Notes: generated from the sequence alone by a model not told the origin. Shown: positions 19,632 through 28,800, numbered from the stretch's first letter. The stretch: DNA of 64,000 nt from Bradyrhizobium daqingense (GCF_021044685.1 NZ_CP088014.1:5876001-5940000), one strand, 5' to 3'. A program made the numbers and translations.

Positions 19632-20831
19632 GTGAAGATCACGTCGATCGAAACCCTGCGCACCGAAGAGTTCTCCAACGTCATCTGGGTGCGCGTCCAC
19701 ACCGATGCCGGCGTGATCGGTCTCGGCGAGACCTTCTATGGCGCGGGCGCGGTCGAAGCGCAGATCCACGACACCTTTGCCGGCCGCCTGCTCGGCCGCA
19801 ATCCCCTGCACATCGAGGCCATCCATCGCGACATGCTGAACCTGCCGATGGCGCAGTCCTCCACCGGCGTCGAATATCGCGCGGCCTCCGCTATCGACAT
19901 CGCGCTGTGGGACCTGTTCGGCAAGGTCTGCGGCCAGCCGGTGCACCAGATGCTCGGCGGCCTCTGCCGCGACAAGCAGCGCATCTACAACACTTGCGCC
20001 GGCACCCAGTATGTCCGCTCGACCAATATCAGCCCGGTCGCGAACTGGAATCTCGGTGCCTCCAAGGGTCCCTATGAAGACCTCGACGGCTTCATGAACC
20101 ACGCCGATGCGCTTGCCGAAAGCCTGCTGGAGAGCGGCATCGCCGCGATGAAGATCTGGCCGTTCGATCCGGCGGCGCAGGAGAACAAGGGCCTCTACAT
20201 CACCACTGCCCAGATGAAGCAGGCGATCGAGCCGTTCGAGAAGATCCGCAAAGCCGTCGGCGACAAGATGGAGATCATGGTCGAGCTCCACTCGCTGTGG
20301 AATCTGCCGACCGCCAAGCAGATCGCGCGCGCCCTCGAGCCCTACAAGCCGACCTGGTACGAGGACCCGATCCGGATGAACTCGCCGCAGGCACTGGCCG
20401 AATATGCCCGGTCGACCGACGTCTGGGTCTGCGCCAGCGAGACGCTGGGCTCACGCTTCCCCTACAAGGACATGCTCGACCGCGACGCCATGCATGTGGT
20501 GATGGCGGATCTGTGCTGGACCGGCGGCCTCACCGAGGGCCGCAAGATCGCGGCGATGGCCGAGACCTATCACCGCCCCTTCGCCCCGCACGATTGCATC
20601 GGCCCGATCGGCTTCATCGCCGCCATCCACATGTCGTTCAGCCAGCCCAACACCTTGATCCAGGAATCCGTGCGCGCCTTCTACAAAGGCTGGTACAATG
20701 AGCTCGTCACCACGATGCCCGTGATCAAGGACGGTTATGTCTTCCCGATGGAAGGTCCCGGCCTCGGCGTCGACCTTCTGCCCGCCGTCTTCGAGCGCAC
20801 CGATCTCACCGTGCGCCGCTCCAACGCTTGA
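19632..20831 (+). CDS. Enolase-superfamily (mandelate racemase/MLE group) dehydratase
   Basis: A 399-residue enolase-superfamily enzyme, probably a sugar-acid dehydratase. The capping domain covers residues 1-125 and the barrel the rest. The metal ligands appear as MVELHSLW (Glu), YEDPI (Glu) and ASETLGSR (Glu), and a C-terminal FAPHDCIGPIG supplies the catalytic His. The start is the GTG at 19632, with GGGAGGA 8-14 bases upstream. It leads an operon with gluconate- and idonate-dehydrogenase-type genes, which points to an aldonate or ketoaldonate substrate. The exact acid cannot be read from sequence. Confidence 0.85.
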   Translation: MKITSIETLRTEEFSNVIWVRVHTDAGVIGLGETFYGAGAVEAQIHDTFAGRLLGRNPLHIEAIHRDMLNLPMAQSSTGVEYRAASAIDIALWDLFGKVCGQPVHQMLGGLCRDKQRIYNTCAGTQYVRSTNISPVANWNLGASKGPYEDLDGFMNHADALAESLLESGIAAMKIWPFDPAAQENKGLYITTAQMKQAIEPFEKIRKAVGDKMEIMVELHSLWNLPTAKQIARALEPYKPTWYEDPIRMNSPQALAEYARSTDVWVCASETLGSRFPYKDMLDRDAMHVVMADLCWTGGLTEGRKIAAMAETYHRPFAPHDCIGPIGFIAAIHMSFSQPNTLIQESVRAFYKGWYNELVTTMPVIKDGYVFPMEGPGLGVDLLPAVFERTDLTVRRSNA

Positions 20832-20843
20832 GGATTTTCTGAG

Positions 20844-21611
20844 ATGAGCACCGCCCTCTTCGATCTTTCCGGCCGCACTGCGCTCGTGACCGGCTCCTCC
20901 CGCGGCCTCGGCCGCGCCATCGCCGAAGGCATGGCCAAGGCCGGCGCGAAGCTGATCATCAACGGCGTCGACCCTGAGCGAGTCGAGCAGGCCGTCGCCG
21001 AGTTTCGCGCCGCCGGGCATCAGGCCGAGGGCGCCGCGTTCAACGTCACCGACGAACCCGCGATCGTCGCGGCGTTCAACGACTTCGACAAGAAGGGCAT
21101 TGCCGTCGACATCGTCGTCAACAATGCCGGCATCCAGCACCGCAAGCCGCTGGTGGAATTCACCACCGACGAATGGCGCAAGGTGATCGAGACCAATCTC
21201 ACCAGCGCCTTCGTGATCGGCCGCGAGGCGGCCAAGCGCATGATCCCGCGCAAGCACGGCAAGATCATCAATATCGGCTCGCTCGGCAGCGAGCTTGCCC
21301 GCCCGACCATTGCGCCCTACACGGCGGCCAAGGGCGGCATCAAGAACCTGACACGCTCGATGGCGGTGGAATGGGCCCAGCACGGCATCCAGGCCAATGC
21401 GATCGGCCCCGGCTACATGCTCACCGACCTGAACGAGGCGCTGGTCAACAACGCCGATTTCAACAATTGGCTGATGGGCCGCATCCCCTCCAAGCGCTGG
21501 GGCAAGCCGGACGAATTGGTCGGCGCCGCGATCTTCCTGGCGTCCGACGCCTCCACTTACGTCAACGGTCAGATCATCTATGTCGATGGCGGCATGATCG
21601 CCGCGATGTGA
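20844..21611 (+). CDS. Gluconate 5-dehydrogenase-type SDR
   Basis: A 255-residue classical SDR. The cofactor motif GSSRGLG is at 17-23, NNAG at 93-96, and the catalytic triad is Ser146, Tyr159 and Lys163 (YTAAK). The sequence closely resembles gluconate 5-dehydrogenase (Gno/IdnO), which interconverts 5-ketogluconate and gluconate with NADP(H). It starts 12 bp after the dehydratase and is followed 27 bp later by an idonate-dehydrogenase-like gene, the classic partner in idonate catabolism. Confidence 0.86.
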   Translation: MSTALFDLSGRTALVTGSSRGLGRAIAEGMAKAGAKLIINGVDPERVEQAVAEFRAAGHQAEGAAFNVTDEPAIVAAFNDFDKKGIAVDIVVNNAGIQHRKPLVEFTTDEWRKVIETNLTSAFVIGREAAKRMIPRKHGKIINIGSLGSELARPTIAPYTAAKGGIKNLTRSMAVEWAQHGIQANAIGPGYMLTDLNEALVNNADFNNWLMGRIPSKRWGKPDELVGAAIFLASDASTYVNGQIIYVDGGMIAAM

Positions 21612-21638
21612 TCGCAGCTCCAACGAGAGGGCAAGCCC

Positions 21639-22670
21639 ATGCGCGCCGTCGTCATCCATGCACCGAAAGATTTGCGGATCGATAGCTATCCGGATGCGGC
21701 TCCCGCGCCGGGCGAGGTCCGCGTCAAAATCGCCAATGGCGGCATCTGCGGCTCCGACCTGCACTATTACCACCATGGCGGCTTCGGCGTCGTCCGCATC
21801 CAGCAGCCGATGGCGCTGGGCCATGAGATCGCCGGCGTGGTCGCCGACGTCGGTGATGGCGTCACCAGCGTGAGGCCGGGCACGCGCGTTGCGGTCAATC
21901 CGAGCAGGCCGTGCGGCCAGTGCCTGCATTGCCAGGAGGGCATGCGCAATCAGTGCCTCGACATGCGCTTCCTCGGCAGCGCAATGCGCTTCCCCCATGT
22001 TCAGGGCGGCTTTCGCGAATTCATCACGGTCGATGCGACGCAGGCCGTGCCGATCGCGGACAAGCTGTCGCTGGCCGAAGCCGCGGTCGCCGAACCGCTG
22101 GCGGTGTGCCTGCATGCGGGCAAGCAGGCCGGGCCCCTGCTCGGCAAGCGCGTGTTGATCACCGGCTGCGGCCCGATCGGCGCGCTGATGATCCTGGTCT
22201 CGCGCTTCGGCGGCGCATCGGAGATCGTGGTGACCGATGTCGCCGAGGCGCCCCTCGCGGTCGCCAGAAAGCTCGGGGCGACGCACGCCATCAACGTCGC
22301 GGCCAACGCCGCCGCGCTCGATCCCTGGCGCACCGGCAAGGGCGTGTTCGACACGTTGTTCGAAGCCTCGGGCAATCAGGTCGCCCTGCGCACCGCGCTC
22401 GATGTGCTCAGGCCCGGCGCCACGCTGGTGCAGCTCGGCCTCGGCGGCGACATGACGTTGCCGATCAACACCATTGTCGCCAAGGAATTGCAGCTCCGCG
22501 GCACCTTCCGCTTCGATCCCGAGTTCGAGCTGGCGGTGCGGCTGATGGGCGAAGGCCTGATCGACGTCAAGCCGCTGATCACGGCGACCATGCCGTTCGA
22601 GAACGCGGTCGCCGCGTTCGAGCTCGCCAGCGACCGCTCGCAGTCGATGAAGGTGCAGCTCACTTTCTAG
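21639..22670 (+). CDS. idnD: L-idonate 5-dehydrogenase-type zinc alcohol dehydrogenase
   Basis: A 343-residue medium-chain dehydrogenase. Catalytic zinc ligands are Cys37 (GGICGSD) and the GHE motif at 61-63; the structural zinc site is Cys92, 95, 98 and 106. The Rossmann motif is GCGPIGA (176-182). It resembles L-idonate 5-dehydrogenase, oxidising L-idonate to 5-ketogluconate, which the preceding SDR could reduce to gluconate. It is the last gene of the operon and its 3' end overlaps the convergent DUF3280-like gene by 11 bp. Confidence 0.84.
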   Translation: MRAVVIHAPKDLRIDSYPDAAPAPGEVRVKIANGGICGSDLHYYHHGGFGVVRIQQPMALGHEIAGVVADVGDGVTSVRPGTRVAVNPSRPCGQCLHCQEGMRNQCLDMRFLGSAMRFPHVQGGFREFITVDATQAVPIADKLSLAEAAVAEPLAVCLHAGKQAGPLLGKRVLITGCGPIGALMILVSRFGGASEIVVTDVAEAPLAVARKLGATHAINVAANAAALDPWRTGKGVFDTLFEASGNQVALRTALDVLRPGATLVQLGLGGDMTLPINTIVAKELQLRGTFRFDPEFELAVRLMGEGLIDVKPLITATMPFENAVAAFELASDRSQSMKVQLTF

Positions 22671-23541
22671 CGTCGGTGGCCTGCAGGCTCTCAATCAGCC
22701 GCTCCTGGACCAGCCGCACGGCACCGCGTTTCCAGGAATAGTCGGCGCCGAGGCGCAAGCCGCTGTCGCCGCGCGCCAGCACCATGCCGGTCCTGGCATC
22801 GCGAAGCTGGAAGCCGATGGTGTATTCGGTGCGGCTGACCCGGCGCACCACCCCGATCAACGACTGGTCGGCGCCGAGTTTCTGCGCAATGACGGCCTCG
22901 CAGCCGCCGCAATCCCGCAAGGCCCCCGCCTTCGCCGCCGCTTCGCCGACGTCGACGATCCGGTAATGGCCGGATTGGCCGAGCGCCTCGCGCACCCCGC
23001 CGGTGACCTCGGCGAGATGTGACGCGTCGGACGCGGCTGACGCGCCCGCCGAGGCGGCCGTCACGTCCTCGAGCTCGAAGTCGAACACGGCGAGCGCAAC
23101 CGGCGCCTGCGTGCCGAGCGCGGCCATGATCTCGCGGGACAGGAATATCTCGGCGCGCTCCCATGCTTCGTCACTGTCGCCGCGGAAGGAGTAGAGCTTG
23201 TCCATCACGAGCTGCTTGGCGCTGACGTCGATCACGGCGACCTTGGCCCATTGCACCAGCGTGCTCGTCTTCTGGATGCCACCGATGATCTTGAACGCCG
23301 CACCGTCCTGGGCCGACGGCACCAGCCGATAGCGCCCAGCCTCGCCGATATCCCGTCGGAGCGCGGCCATGAACGCCGCCAGCCGCCGCTCATGGGCAGC
23401 GGTCTGATTGGTCGGCTCACCCGACGTGTCGGTATAGCTGAAATCGTCCAAGGCAACGCCAATGAGGGCCTGGGCGTGGACCGGCAAATGAGACAGGACA
23501 AAGAGGAGAAGGGCAGAAAGAATCAGCCGGGAGCGATGCAT
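22660..23541 (-). CDS. Secreted DUF3280/DUF2380-type protein
   Basis: A 293-residue protein with a signal peptide (LILSALLLFVLSHLPVHAQA, residues 5-24). Two repeats of an alpha/beta unit follow, with VALAVFDFELEDV opening the second, as in the DUF2380/DUF3280 families. A CxxC-like pair occurs in RDCGGCEAV. No enzymatic motif is evident. It is transcribed divergently from a NarL-type sensor kinase and response regulator, so it is probably controlled by them or sends them a periplasmic signal. Such proteins accompany two-component systems near quinoprotein dehydrogenases in some methylotrophs; no such dehydrogenase is in this window. Confidence 0.72.
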   Translation of the reverse strand: MHRSRLILSALLLFVLSHLPVHAQALIGVALDDFSYTDTSGEPTNQTAAHERRLAAFMAALRRDIGEAGRYRLVPSAQDGAAFKIIGGIQKTSTLVQWAKVAVIDVSAKQLVMDKLYSFRGDSDEAWERAEIFLSREIMAALGTQAPVALAVFDFELEDVTAASAGASAASDASHLAEVTGGVREALGQSGHYRIVDVGEAAAKAGALRDCGGCEAVIAQKLGADQSLIGVVRRVSRTEYTIGFQLRDARTGMVLARGDSGLRLGADYSWKRGAVRLVQERLIESLQATDARK

Positions 23542-23733
23542 GAACGGGCCTCATGGGATGAGCGGCGCCGCAAATCTGGACGGGCCCCATATTGCCATGC
23601 AGCCGTGGCTGTCCCGATCAATACCGGGAAAATTTCACGACGTTGCATTGCCGTAAAGCAGGAACGCTTCCCGCCGCCAGCGTTCTGCCCTTTAATGCGG
23701 GGCAACAAACCCGTTCGCACCAGGTGCAAGCCG

Positions 23734-25116
23734 ATGTGGAACCGCCCGAGGTTCGATCTCAAGGTCCGTCTGACGTTGCTGGTGGCGGGGATATCGGCCG
23801 CCTGCTTTGCGGCGATCTCCGCCTATTTCCTGATTGCAGCTGACCGCGCCGCGCATGCGCGCATCGACGGTATCGCAGCCATCGTGGCGAAGTCGCTGGA
23901 GCTTCAACAGGGCAAGGTGCAATGGGGGACCAACCCGCGCTCGGATTTCCCCAACCTCGATCCCGTGTCGGCCTACGTCATGACGCCCGGCCTGTGTCTT
24001 GGCTTCCGTGGCGCGAGCGGCGACATGCTCCAGCGTTTCTGTAGCGGCGCGCCGGCTCCGGCGAGCCCGCCGCCGCAGCTTTTTACCGCCTTCTATCGCA
24101 GCCTGTTCGACCCCGGCCGCGAGGCGACGCGGCCCGTGATCGTGCGCAGCGCCAAGCTCGGCGAGACCGTGGTCACTGTCGATCCGGCCGTGCAGACGGC
24201 GGAGGCCTGGCACGAGGCTGGCCGCCTGATGATCGCGCTTGCGATCGCGCTGCCGCTGCTCTGCGCGCTGGTCTATGCCGCGCTCGCCCGCGCGCTGCGC
24301 CCCACCCGCATGATCGGCGACGGCCTCGAGCGCATCGCCGCCGGCGACCTCACGACGCGGCTGCCGCCGTTCGATCTCGCCGAGCTCTCGGCCATCCGCG
24401 ACGTCTTCAACCACCTCGCCGAAAGTCTCGACCTCGCGCTTGCCGAACGCAACGAGCTGACGCGGAAATTGATCGCGCTCCAGGACGAGGAGCGCCGCCA
24501 TCTGGCGCGCGAGCTGCATGACGAGTTCGGCCAGTCGCTTGCCGCCATCCGCGCGCTCGCCGCCTCCACCCGCCAGACCGCGGCTCAGGACTGCCCCGAC
24601 CTGCTGGGAGAGTGCGACGGCATCGCCCGCACCGCGACCGGCATGATGGAGACGCTACGCGGCGCGCTGTTCCGGCTGCGGCCGCCCGATGTCGATGAGC
24701 TCGGCCTCGTCGCGAGCCTCGAAGGCCTGGTATCGGGGTGGAACGGCCGCAGCCGCGGCCAGCCCCGCTTCGAGATCCGGTTCGAAGGCGCCTTCGACAG
24801 CGTGCCTGCCTCCGTCAGCGCCAATCTCTATCGCATCGTGCAGGAGGCGCTCACCAACGCCGCCAAGCACGCCGGCGCCACGAAGGTCAGCCTGCATCTG
24901 ACCCTGGCCGACAGCGAGATCGCGCTCGCGATCGAGGACGACGGCCGGCCGAACGATGCCGCGGCTAAATCCGGCATGGGCCTGCTCGGCATGCGCGAGC
25001 GCGTCGCCGCGCTTCGGGGCCGGCTGAGCTTCGAGTCCGGCCCCCATGGTTCGGCGCTGCGCGCATTCATTCCGCTCGCAGCCGCCGATCGGCCTGCGCT
25101 GGACCACGCGGCATGA
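23734..25116 (+). CDS. Membrane sensor histidine kinase, HisKA_3 (NarL partner) type
   Basis: A 460-residue sensor. Two membrane helices (about 11-33 and 160-185) enclose a periplasmic sensing domain of about 125 residues. HAMP follows (ALRPTRMIGDGLERIAAGDL), then HisKA_3 with phospho-His in EERRHLARELHDEFGQSLA and a compact HATPase_c (VQEALTNAAKHAGAT, MGLLGMRERV). The ATG at 23734 is chosen because it directly precedes the positively charged first helix; an ATG at 23695 is possible. Its stop overlaps the response-regulator start by ATGA, so the two are co-translated. The signal is unknown. Confidence 0.9.
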   Translation: MWNRPRFDLKVRLTLLVAGISAACFAAISAYFLIAADRAAHARIDGIAAIVAKSLELQQGKVQWGTNPRSDFPNLDPVSAYVMTPGLCLGFRGASGDMLQRFCSGAPAPASPPPQLFTAFYRSLFDPGREATRPVIVRSAKLGETVVTVDPAVQTAEAWHEAGRLMIALAIALPLLCALVYAALARALRPTRMIGDGLERIAAGDLTTRLPPFDLAELSAIRDVFNHLAESLDLALAERNELTRKLIALQDEERRHLARELHDEFGQSLAAIRALAASTRQTAAQDCPDLLGECDGIARTATGMMETLRGALFRLRPPDVDELGLVASLEGLVSGWNGRSRGQPRFEIRFEGAFDSVPASVSANLYRIVQEALTNAAKHAGATKVSLHLTLADSEIALAIEDDGRPNDAAAKSGMGLLGMRERVAALRGRLSFESGPHGSALRAFIPLAAADRPALDHAA

Positions 25117-25775
25117 GCGGGACCGAGGCGACCATCCTGCTGGTCGACGACCATTCCGTCGTTCGCGAGGGCTATCGCTCCGTGCTCCAGAAGCAGCCGG
25201 GACTGCGCGTCGTCGCCGAGGCCGCCGACGGCGCGGAGGCCTATCGCCTGTACAAATCCGAGGCGCCCGATCTCGTCATCATGGACCTCAGCATGCCCGG
25301 CATCGGCGGCATCGAGGCCGTCAGGCGCATCAGGCAATGGGACAAGGCCGCGCGGATCCTGGTCTTCACCATGCACGAGAATGCCGGCTTTGCGGTGCAG
25401 GCGATCCGCGCCGGTGCGCGGGGTTACGTCACCAAGACCAGCCCGCCCGAGACGCTGGTGCGCGCGGTGAAGGACGTGCTCGCCGGCAAGATCGCCATCA
25501 GCCCCGACATCGACCATGAGCTTGCGCTCAGCCGCATCAGCGGCGAGAGCTCGGCCGCCGACGTCCTGACGCCGCGCGAATTCGAGGTGCTGCGGCTGCT
25601 GCTCGCCGAGAACACGACGGAGGAGATCGCCGAGACGCTCCACGTCAGCCCGAAGACGGTGGCGAACCTGCACTCGCTGATCAAGGACAAGCTCGGCGTC
25701 GGCTCCGACATCGAACTGGTCCGGCTGGCGCTGCGCCAGGGCATCCTGACGGAGGTAGACCTCGGCGAGACCTGA
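25113..25775 (+). CDS. NarL/FixJ-type response regulator
   Basis: A 220-residue regulator. The receiver domain (1-125) has the acidic pair in LLVDDHS, phospho-acceptor Asp58 in LVIMDLSMPG, a Thr in VFTMHE and Lys in VTKTSPPE. A LuxR-type HTH follows (LTPREFEVLRLLLAENTTEEIAETLHVSPKTVANLHS in pieces about 150-190). It overlaps the kinase gene by 4 bp. Expected targets include the divergent DUF3280-like gene. Confidence 0.92.
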   Translation: MSGTEATILLVDDHSVVREGYRSVLQKQPGLRVVAEAADGAEAYRLYKSEAPDLVIMDLSMPGIGGIEAVRRIRQWDKAARILVFTMHENAGFAVQAIRAGARGYVTKTSPPETLVRAVKDVLAGKIAISPDIDHELALSRISGESSAADVLTPREFEVLRLLLAENTTEEIAETLHVSPKTVANLHSLIKDKLGVGSDIELVRLALRQGILTEVDLGET

Positions 25776-25790
25776 GCTGCGCCGCCGCGA

Positions 25791-26774
25791 TCACTCGCGC
25801 GCAACGACCGAGTCCAGCCAGGCGCAGTTCAGCGGCGGCACGTGCGGATCGGCGACGCGGACGCCGCGCGCGGCCGCATCGAGCCGCATGTCGCGCAGGC
25901 GTTTGCGCTGCTCTTCCGGCATATGGAGTCGTTCGTGGCCCCACAGCGAAGGCCCATCGAAGGTCTCGTGCGGCTGCCAGCTCTCCGGATCGATCACGCG
26001 CCCGCCCCAGCCATATTCGATGAAGAAGCCGGAAGGGGTATTCACATAGAACGAGGTCATGTGATCGTTGGTATGCCGGCCCAACGTATAAGCGATGCGC
26101 CCCTCGTCCAACTGCGCGAGGTCGTAGCCCTGTCCGACATCATCGAGGCTGCCGAGTTCAACCATGAAATGATGCAACGCCTTCCGGCCGGAACCAACCA
26201 TTGCGAAGGAATGGTGACGGCCATTGACGTGGAAGAAATACAGCCCGTAGGGCTTGAGGCCGAAATCGGAGACGTGGAAGCCAAGCACATCGCGATAGAA
26301 TGGCAGCAGCGCCTCGACGTCCTCGACATTGAGCACGACATGCCCCATGCCCAGCGCACCGGTGCGAAAACCCGAGATCGGCCTGCCGGGCCTGAAGGGC
26401 TCGCTTGCGAGCTCCGGCTTGCAAAAAGCTTCAAGCCGGTTGCCGGCGGGATCGGCAAACGTGATCAGTTCGGTCACATGCCGCTCATCCGCGAGCGCGC
26501 GCGAGGCTCGCGCGACCTTCACGCCATGACTTTCCAGGCGCCCGGCCAATCGATCGAGCCCGGCGGTTGAGGAAACTTCCCACCCCATCACCGCGAGACC
26601 GGCATCGCTGCTGCCGTCGACGATCAACCGCTGCTTGCGATCGTCCATACGGAAGGCCCGCATCTTGCCGCCGCGATCGACCTGCTGCATGCCGAGCAGC
26701 CCGGTGGCCATCCGGCTCCACTGGTCGATCTGAGATGAGTTGATCCCGATATAGCCGAGCGCGGTGATTTCCAT
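25791..26774 (-). CDS. Type I extradiol ring-cleavage dioxygenase (BphC-like)
   Basis: A 327-residue two-domain vicinal-oxygen-chelate enzyme, like 2,3-dihydroxybiphenyl or catechol 2,3-dioxygenases. The catalytic C-terminal domain shows the Fe(II) ligands as His in GHVVLNVED, His in HHFMVELGS and Glu in FFIEYGWGG, with the active-site His and Tyr of the family nearby (TNDHMTSFYV). It would cleave a catechol ring next to the hydroxyls. It is divergent from an IclR gene, its likely regulator. The substrate cannot be fixed from sequence. Confidence 0.87.
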   Translation of the reverse strand: MEITALGYIGINSSQIDQWSRMATGLLGMQQVDRGGKMRAFRMDDRKQRLIVDGSSDAGLAVMGWEVSSTAGLDRLAGRLESHGVKVARASRALADERHVTELITFADPAGNRLEAFCKPELASEPFRPGRPISGFRTGALGMGHVVLNVEDVEALLPFYRDVLGFHVSDFGLKPYGLYFFHVNGRHHSFAMVGSGRKALHHFMVELGSLDDVGQGYDLAQLDEGRIAYTLGRHTNDHMTSFYVNTPSGFFIEYGWGGRVIDPESWQPHETFDGPSLWGHERLHMPEEQRKRLRDMRLDAAARGVRVADPHVPPLNCAWLDSVVARE

Positions 26775-26921
26775 CGACGTTCTCCCAAAGCCATCGCACC
26801 CGCTGCACTGCGGCGAACTTGATACCGGCCGCGCACGATCCTACGGTAACGTTCCGCAATCGCTTCGCGTTCGCAAAGACGATAATCGCGCAGCCGTGCA
26901 CCACAAGGGAGGAAATACGAA

Positions 26922-27713
26922 GTGTCCAAGGAGCGGACGCGGAACGGACAGCCGCGGCAATCGGAGGGCGTCCGCGCCTTCAAGCGCGGGCTGGATGTGC
27001 TGCAGGAGGTCAACCGCTCCGGCGGCATCCGCGCTGGCGATGTCGCCCGCGCGCTCGACCTGCCCCGCCCGACCGTCTACCGCCTGCTCGAGACGCTGGA
27101 GGAACTCGGCTATGTCGCCCGTAGCGCGAGCGACGATCGTTTTCGCGTGACCCGGCTCGCGCTGAGCCTCGGCGATGGCTACGATCCCGGCGTGGTGATC
27201 TGCCAGGCGGCCGCACCTTATCTCGCCGAACTCAACAAGACCCTGGTCTGGCCGGTCGATCTCTCGACCTACGAGAACGCGGCGATGGTAGTGCAGGAAA
27301 CCACGCATTCCCGCAGCCCACTGTCGATCGACCGCGGCATGATCGGCAAGCGCCTGCCGATGCTGCGAACGTCGGCGGGCCGCGCCTATCTCGCCGCCTG
27401 TCCCGCGCGCGAACGTGACCTCATCGTCGGCCATCTCCGCCGCATCGACGAGGCCGACGACCGCCCCTTTCTCGACCAAAGCTACCTCGATCAGATGATT
27501 GCCGAGACGCAGTCGCGCGGCTACGCCATCCGCAGCGAAGGTGAGTACAATCCCAAGACGGCCTCGATCGCCGTTCCGATCATCCGCGATGAAGTTGTGT
27601 TCGGCTGCATCTCGATCATCTGGATACGGTCAGCGCTTTCACGCGACGAAGCTGTCGCGGCGTTCGTCGCACCGCTGCGCGCAACGGCGGCCGCCATCTC
27701 GATCGACTCCTAG
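26922..27713 (+). CDS. IclR-family regulator (dioxygenase-linked)
   Basis: A 263-residue IclR regulator, intact. The winged helix is in VRAFKRGLDVLQEVNRSGG and RAGDVARALDLPRPTVYRLLETLEE split across about 17-65. The effector domain carries LPMLRTSAGRAYLA and AIRSEGEYNPKTASIAVPI motifs typical of aromatic-responsive members (PobR/MhpR-like). The start is a GTG with AAGGGAGGA upstream. It is divergent from the extradiol dioxygenase. Its stop TAG shares the palindrome CTAG with the stop of the convergent next gene. Confidence 0.88.
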   Translation: MSKERTRNGQPRQSEGVRAFKRGLDVLQEVNRSGGIRAGDVARALDLPRPTVYRLLETLEELGYVARSASDDRFRVTRLALSLGDGYDPGVVICQAAAPYLAELNKTLVWPVDLSTYENAAMVVQETTHSRSPLSIDRGMIGKRLPMLRTSAGRAYLAACPARERDLIVGHLRRIDEADDRPFLDQSYLDQMIAETQSRGYAIRSEGEYNPKTASIAVPIIRDEVVFGCISIIWIRSALSRDEAVAAFVAPLRATAAAISIDS

Positions 27714-27973
27714 GGCGCTCTCGGCCCGGCACGCCGTTGTGAATTCAAGGCCTGGGAGGACGCATCAAAGACGGCGCGGCATTGTGGGCTGAGCTGATCT
27801 CGCTGAGCGGCCATGCAGCTCCTGATCTGGTCCCGGTCGGGAACATAAGCGGCGCAAAGCCGAAGAGCGTCTCCCATGCAGGCTTGCCGCTGGTCGGCTT
27901 CGCTCGGGCCGGACTGGGCCAGGGCCGGCGCGATCGTTGCGCCCAGCAAGGCAAGAACAAGACGAAATTGCAT
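27710..27973 (-). CDS. Small secreted cysteine-containing protein
   Basis: An 87-residue protein. The ATG at 27973 opens a clear signal peptide (FRLVLALLGATIAPALAQ). The mature part has four Cys in two spaced pairs (RQACMGDALRLCAA and IRSCMAAQ...SPQCRAVF), suggesting two disulfides as in Cys-rich-repeat envelope proteins. A frame open 60 bases further upstream would bury the signal peptide, so it is rejected. It converges on the IclR gene, both using the CTAG at 27710-27713 as stop. Function unknown. Confidence 0.65.
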   Translation of the reverse strand: MQFRLVLALLGATIAPALAQSGPSEADQRQACMGDALRLCAAYVPDRDQIRSCMAAQRDQLSPQCRAVFDASSQALNSQRRAGPRAP

Positions 27974-28029
27974 AGGAATACTCACTTTCTCGCGTCGGCG
28001 TTTGGCAAGGCTGGCGATGTCATCCAGCA

Positions 28030-28692
28030 TCATCGTGGAAGGTGAAGGAACGTCGCAATCGTCGTCTCTACGAGCAGATCGCGCGAAGTTTCCGGGTCGA
28101 TCTCGGGAGCAATCCGATTCAGCAGCATCGGAAAGGCCGGCGGCTGATTCAGCGCAGCGTTGAGAAGCGCAAAAAACAGCGCGGGATGGCGGCTGCGAAC
28201 GATGCCTGCTTCAATACCGGCGGAGAAAAGCTCACGAACCGTCGCGTAGGCCGGACGCAGAAGTCGATCCGACACCAGCACGGCCCGCTCCGGCACTTCC
28301 GCGGCGTGCCGAACGACGAAATCCCTGACGTCCGGATGCGCAGCATAGAAGGCGGCGATCTCGGAGATCACGCCGCAAAGCCGCTCACTCAGCGGGCGCT
28401 CGGAATCGCAAGCGATCTCCTGGACGCCGGCCATGGCCGGAAGCCCAATCGCAACGACTCGATCCAGGCAAGCCTCCCAGAGCGCAGCTTTGTTGCCGAA
28501 ATGCACGCGAACAAGATTGGCGCTGACATTGGCAGCCGCGGCAACGCTGCGCAGATCGGCGCCATCGAAACCATGGCAGGCAAACGCATGAGTGGCTGCC
28601 ACCAAGAGCGCCTCGCGGCCAGCCGGCATATCCTTGCTACGGCGCCCTCGCGGGCGCGACGGCACAGTGCTCTTCCTTTTGGCTTTCGCCAT
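28030..28692 (-). CDS. TetR-family regulator
   Basis: A 220-residue TetR regulator. The N-terminal HTH is in REALLVAATHAFACHGFDG followed by LRSVAAAANVSANLVRVHFGNKAALW (about 26-75); the C-terminal domain is helical. A basic leader (AKAKRKSTVPSRPRGRRSK) precedes the HTH. Either ATG 28692 or ATG 28704 can be the start; the latter lies inside a 22-bp palindrome, so I use 28692. It is divergent from the MhpA-like hydroxylase and probably represses itself, the hydroxylase operon, or both. Confidence 0.87.
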   Translation of the reverse strand: MAKAKRKSTVPSRPRGRRSKDMPAGREALLVAATHAFACHGFDGADLRSVAAAANVSANLVRVHFGNKAALWEACLDRVVAIGLPAMAGVQEIACDSERPLSERLCGVISEIAAFYAAHPDVRDFVVRHAAEVPERAVLVSDRLLRPAYATVRELFSAGIEAGIVRSRHPALFFALLNAALNQPPAFPMLLNRIAPEIDPETSRDLLVETTIATFLHLPR

Positions 28693-28703
28693 GATCACCT
28701 GCA

Positions 28704-28725
28704 TATATGTTCATATGTACATATA
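28704..28725. promoter_or_regulatory. TetR-type palindromic operator
   Basis: TATATGT (28704-28710) and ACATATA (28719-28725) are perfect 7-bp arms, and the centre CATATG (28712-28717) is itself symmetric. Only one of 11 base pairs breaks symmetry over 22 bp. It lies 12-33 bases upstream of the TetR start and about 145 upstream of the hydroxylase, an autoregulatory position. Confidence 0.68.
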
Positions 28726-28800
28726 CGCGATTATGCGCTCATTGCAAGAGCTAACCATGGGGGCCTTGCCCAGCCGACACATCGGCGCCCGAAGCCCATC

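Noticed and set aside
20451..22694. A 747-codon minus-strand frame across the sugar-acid operon
   Set aside because: Antisense to three genes with clear active sites; no domain or ribosome site.
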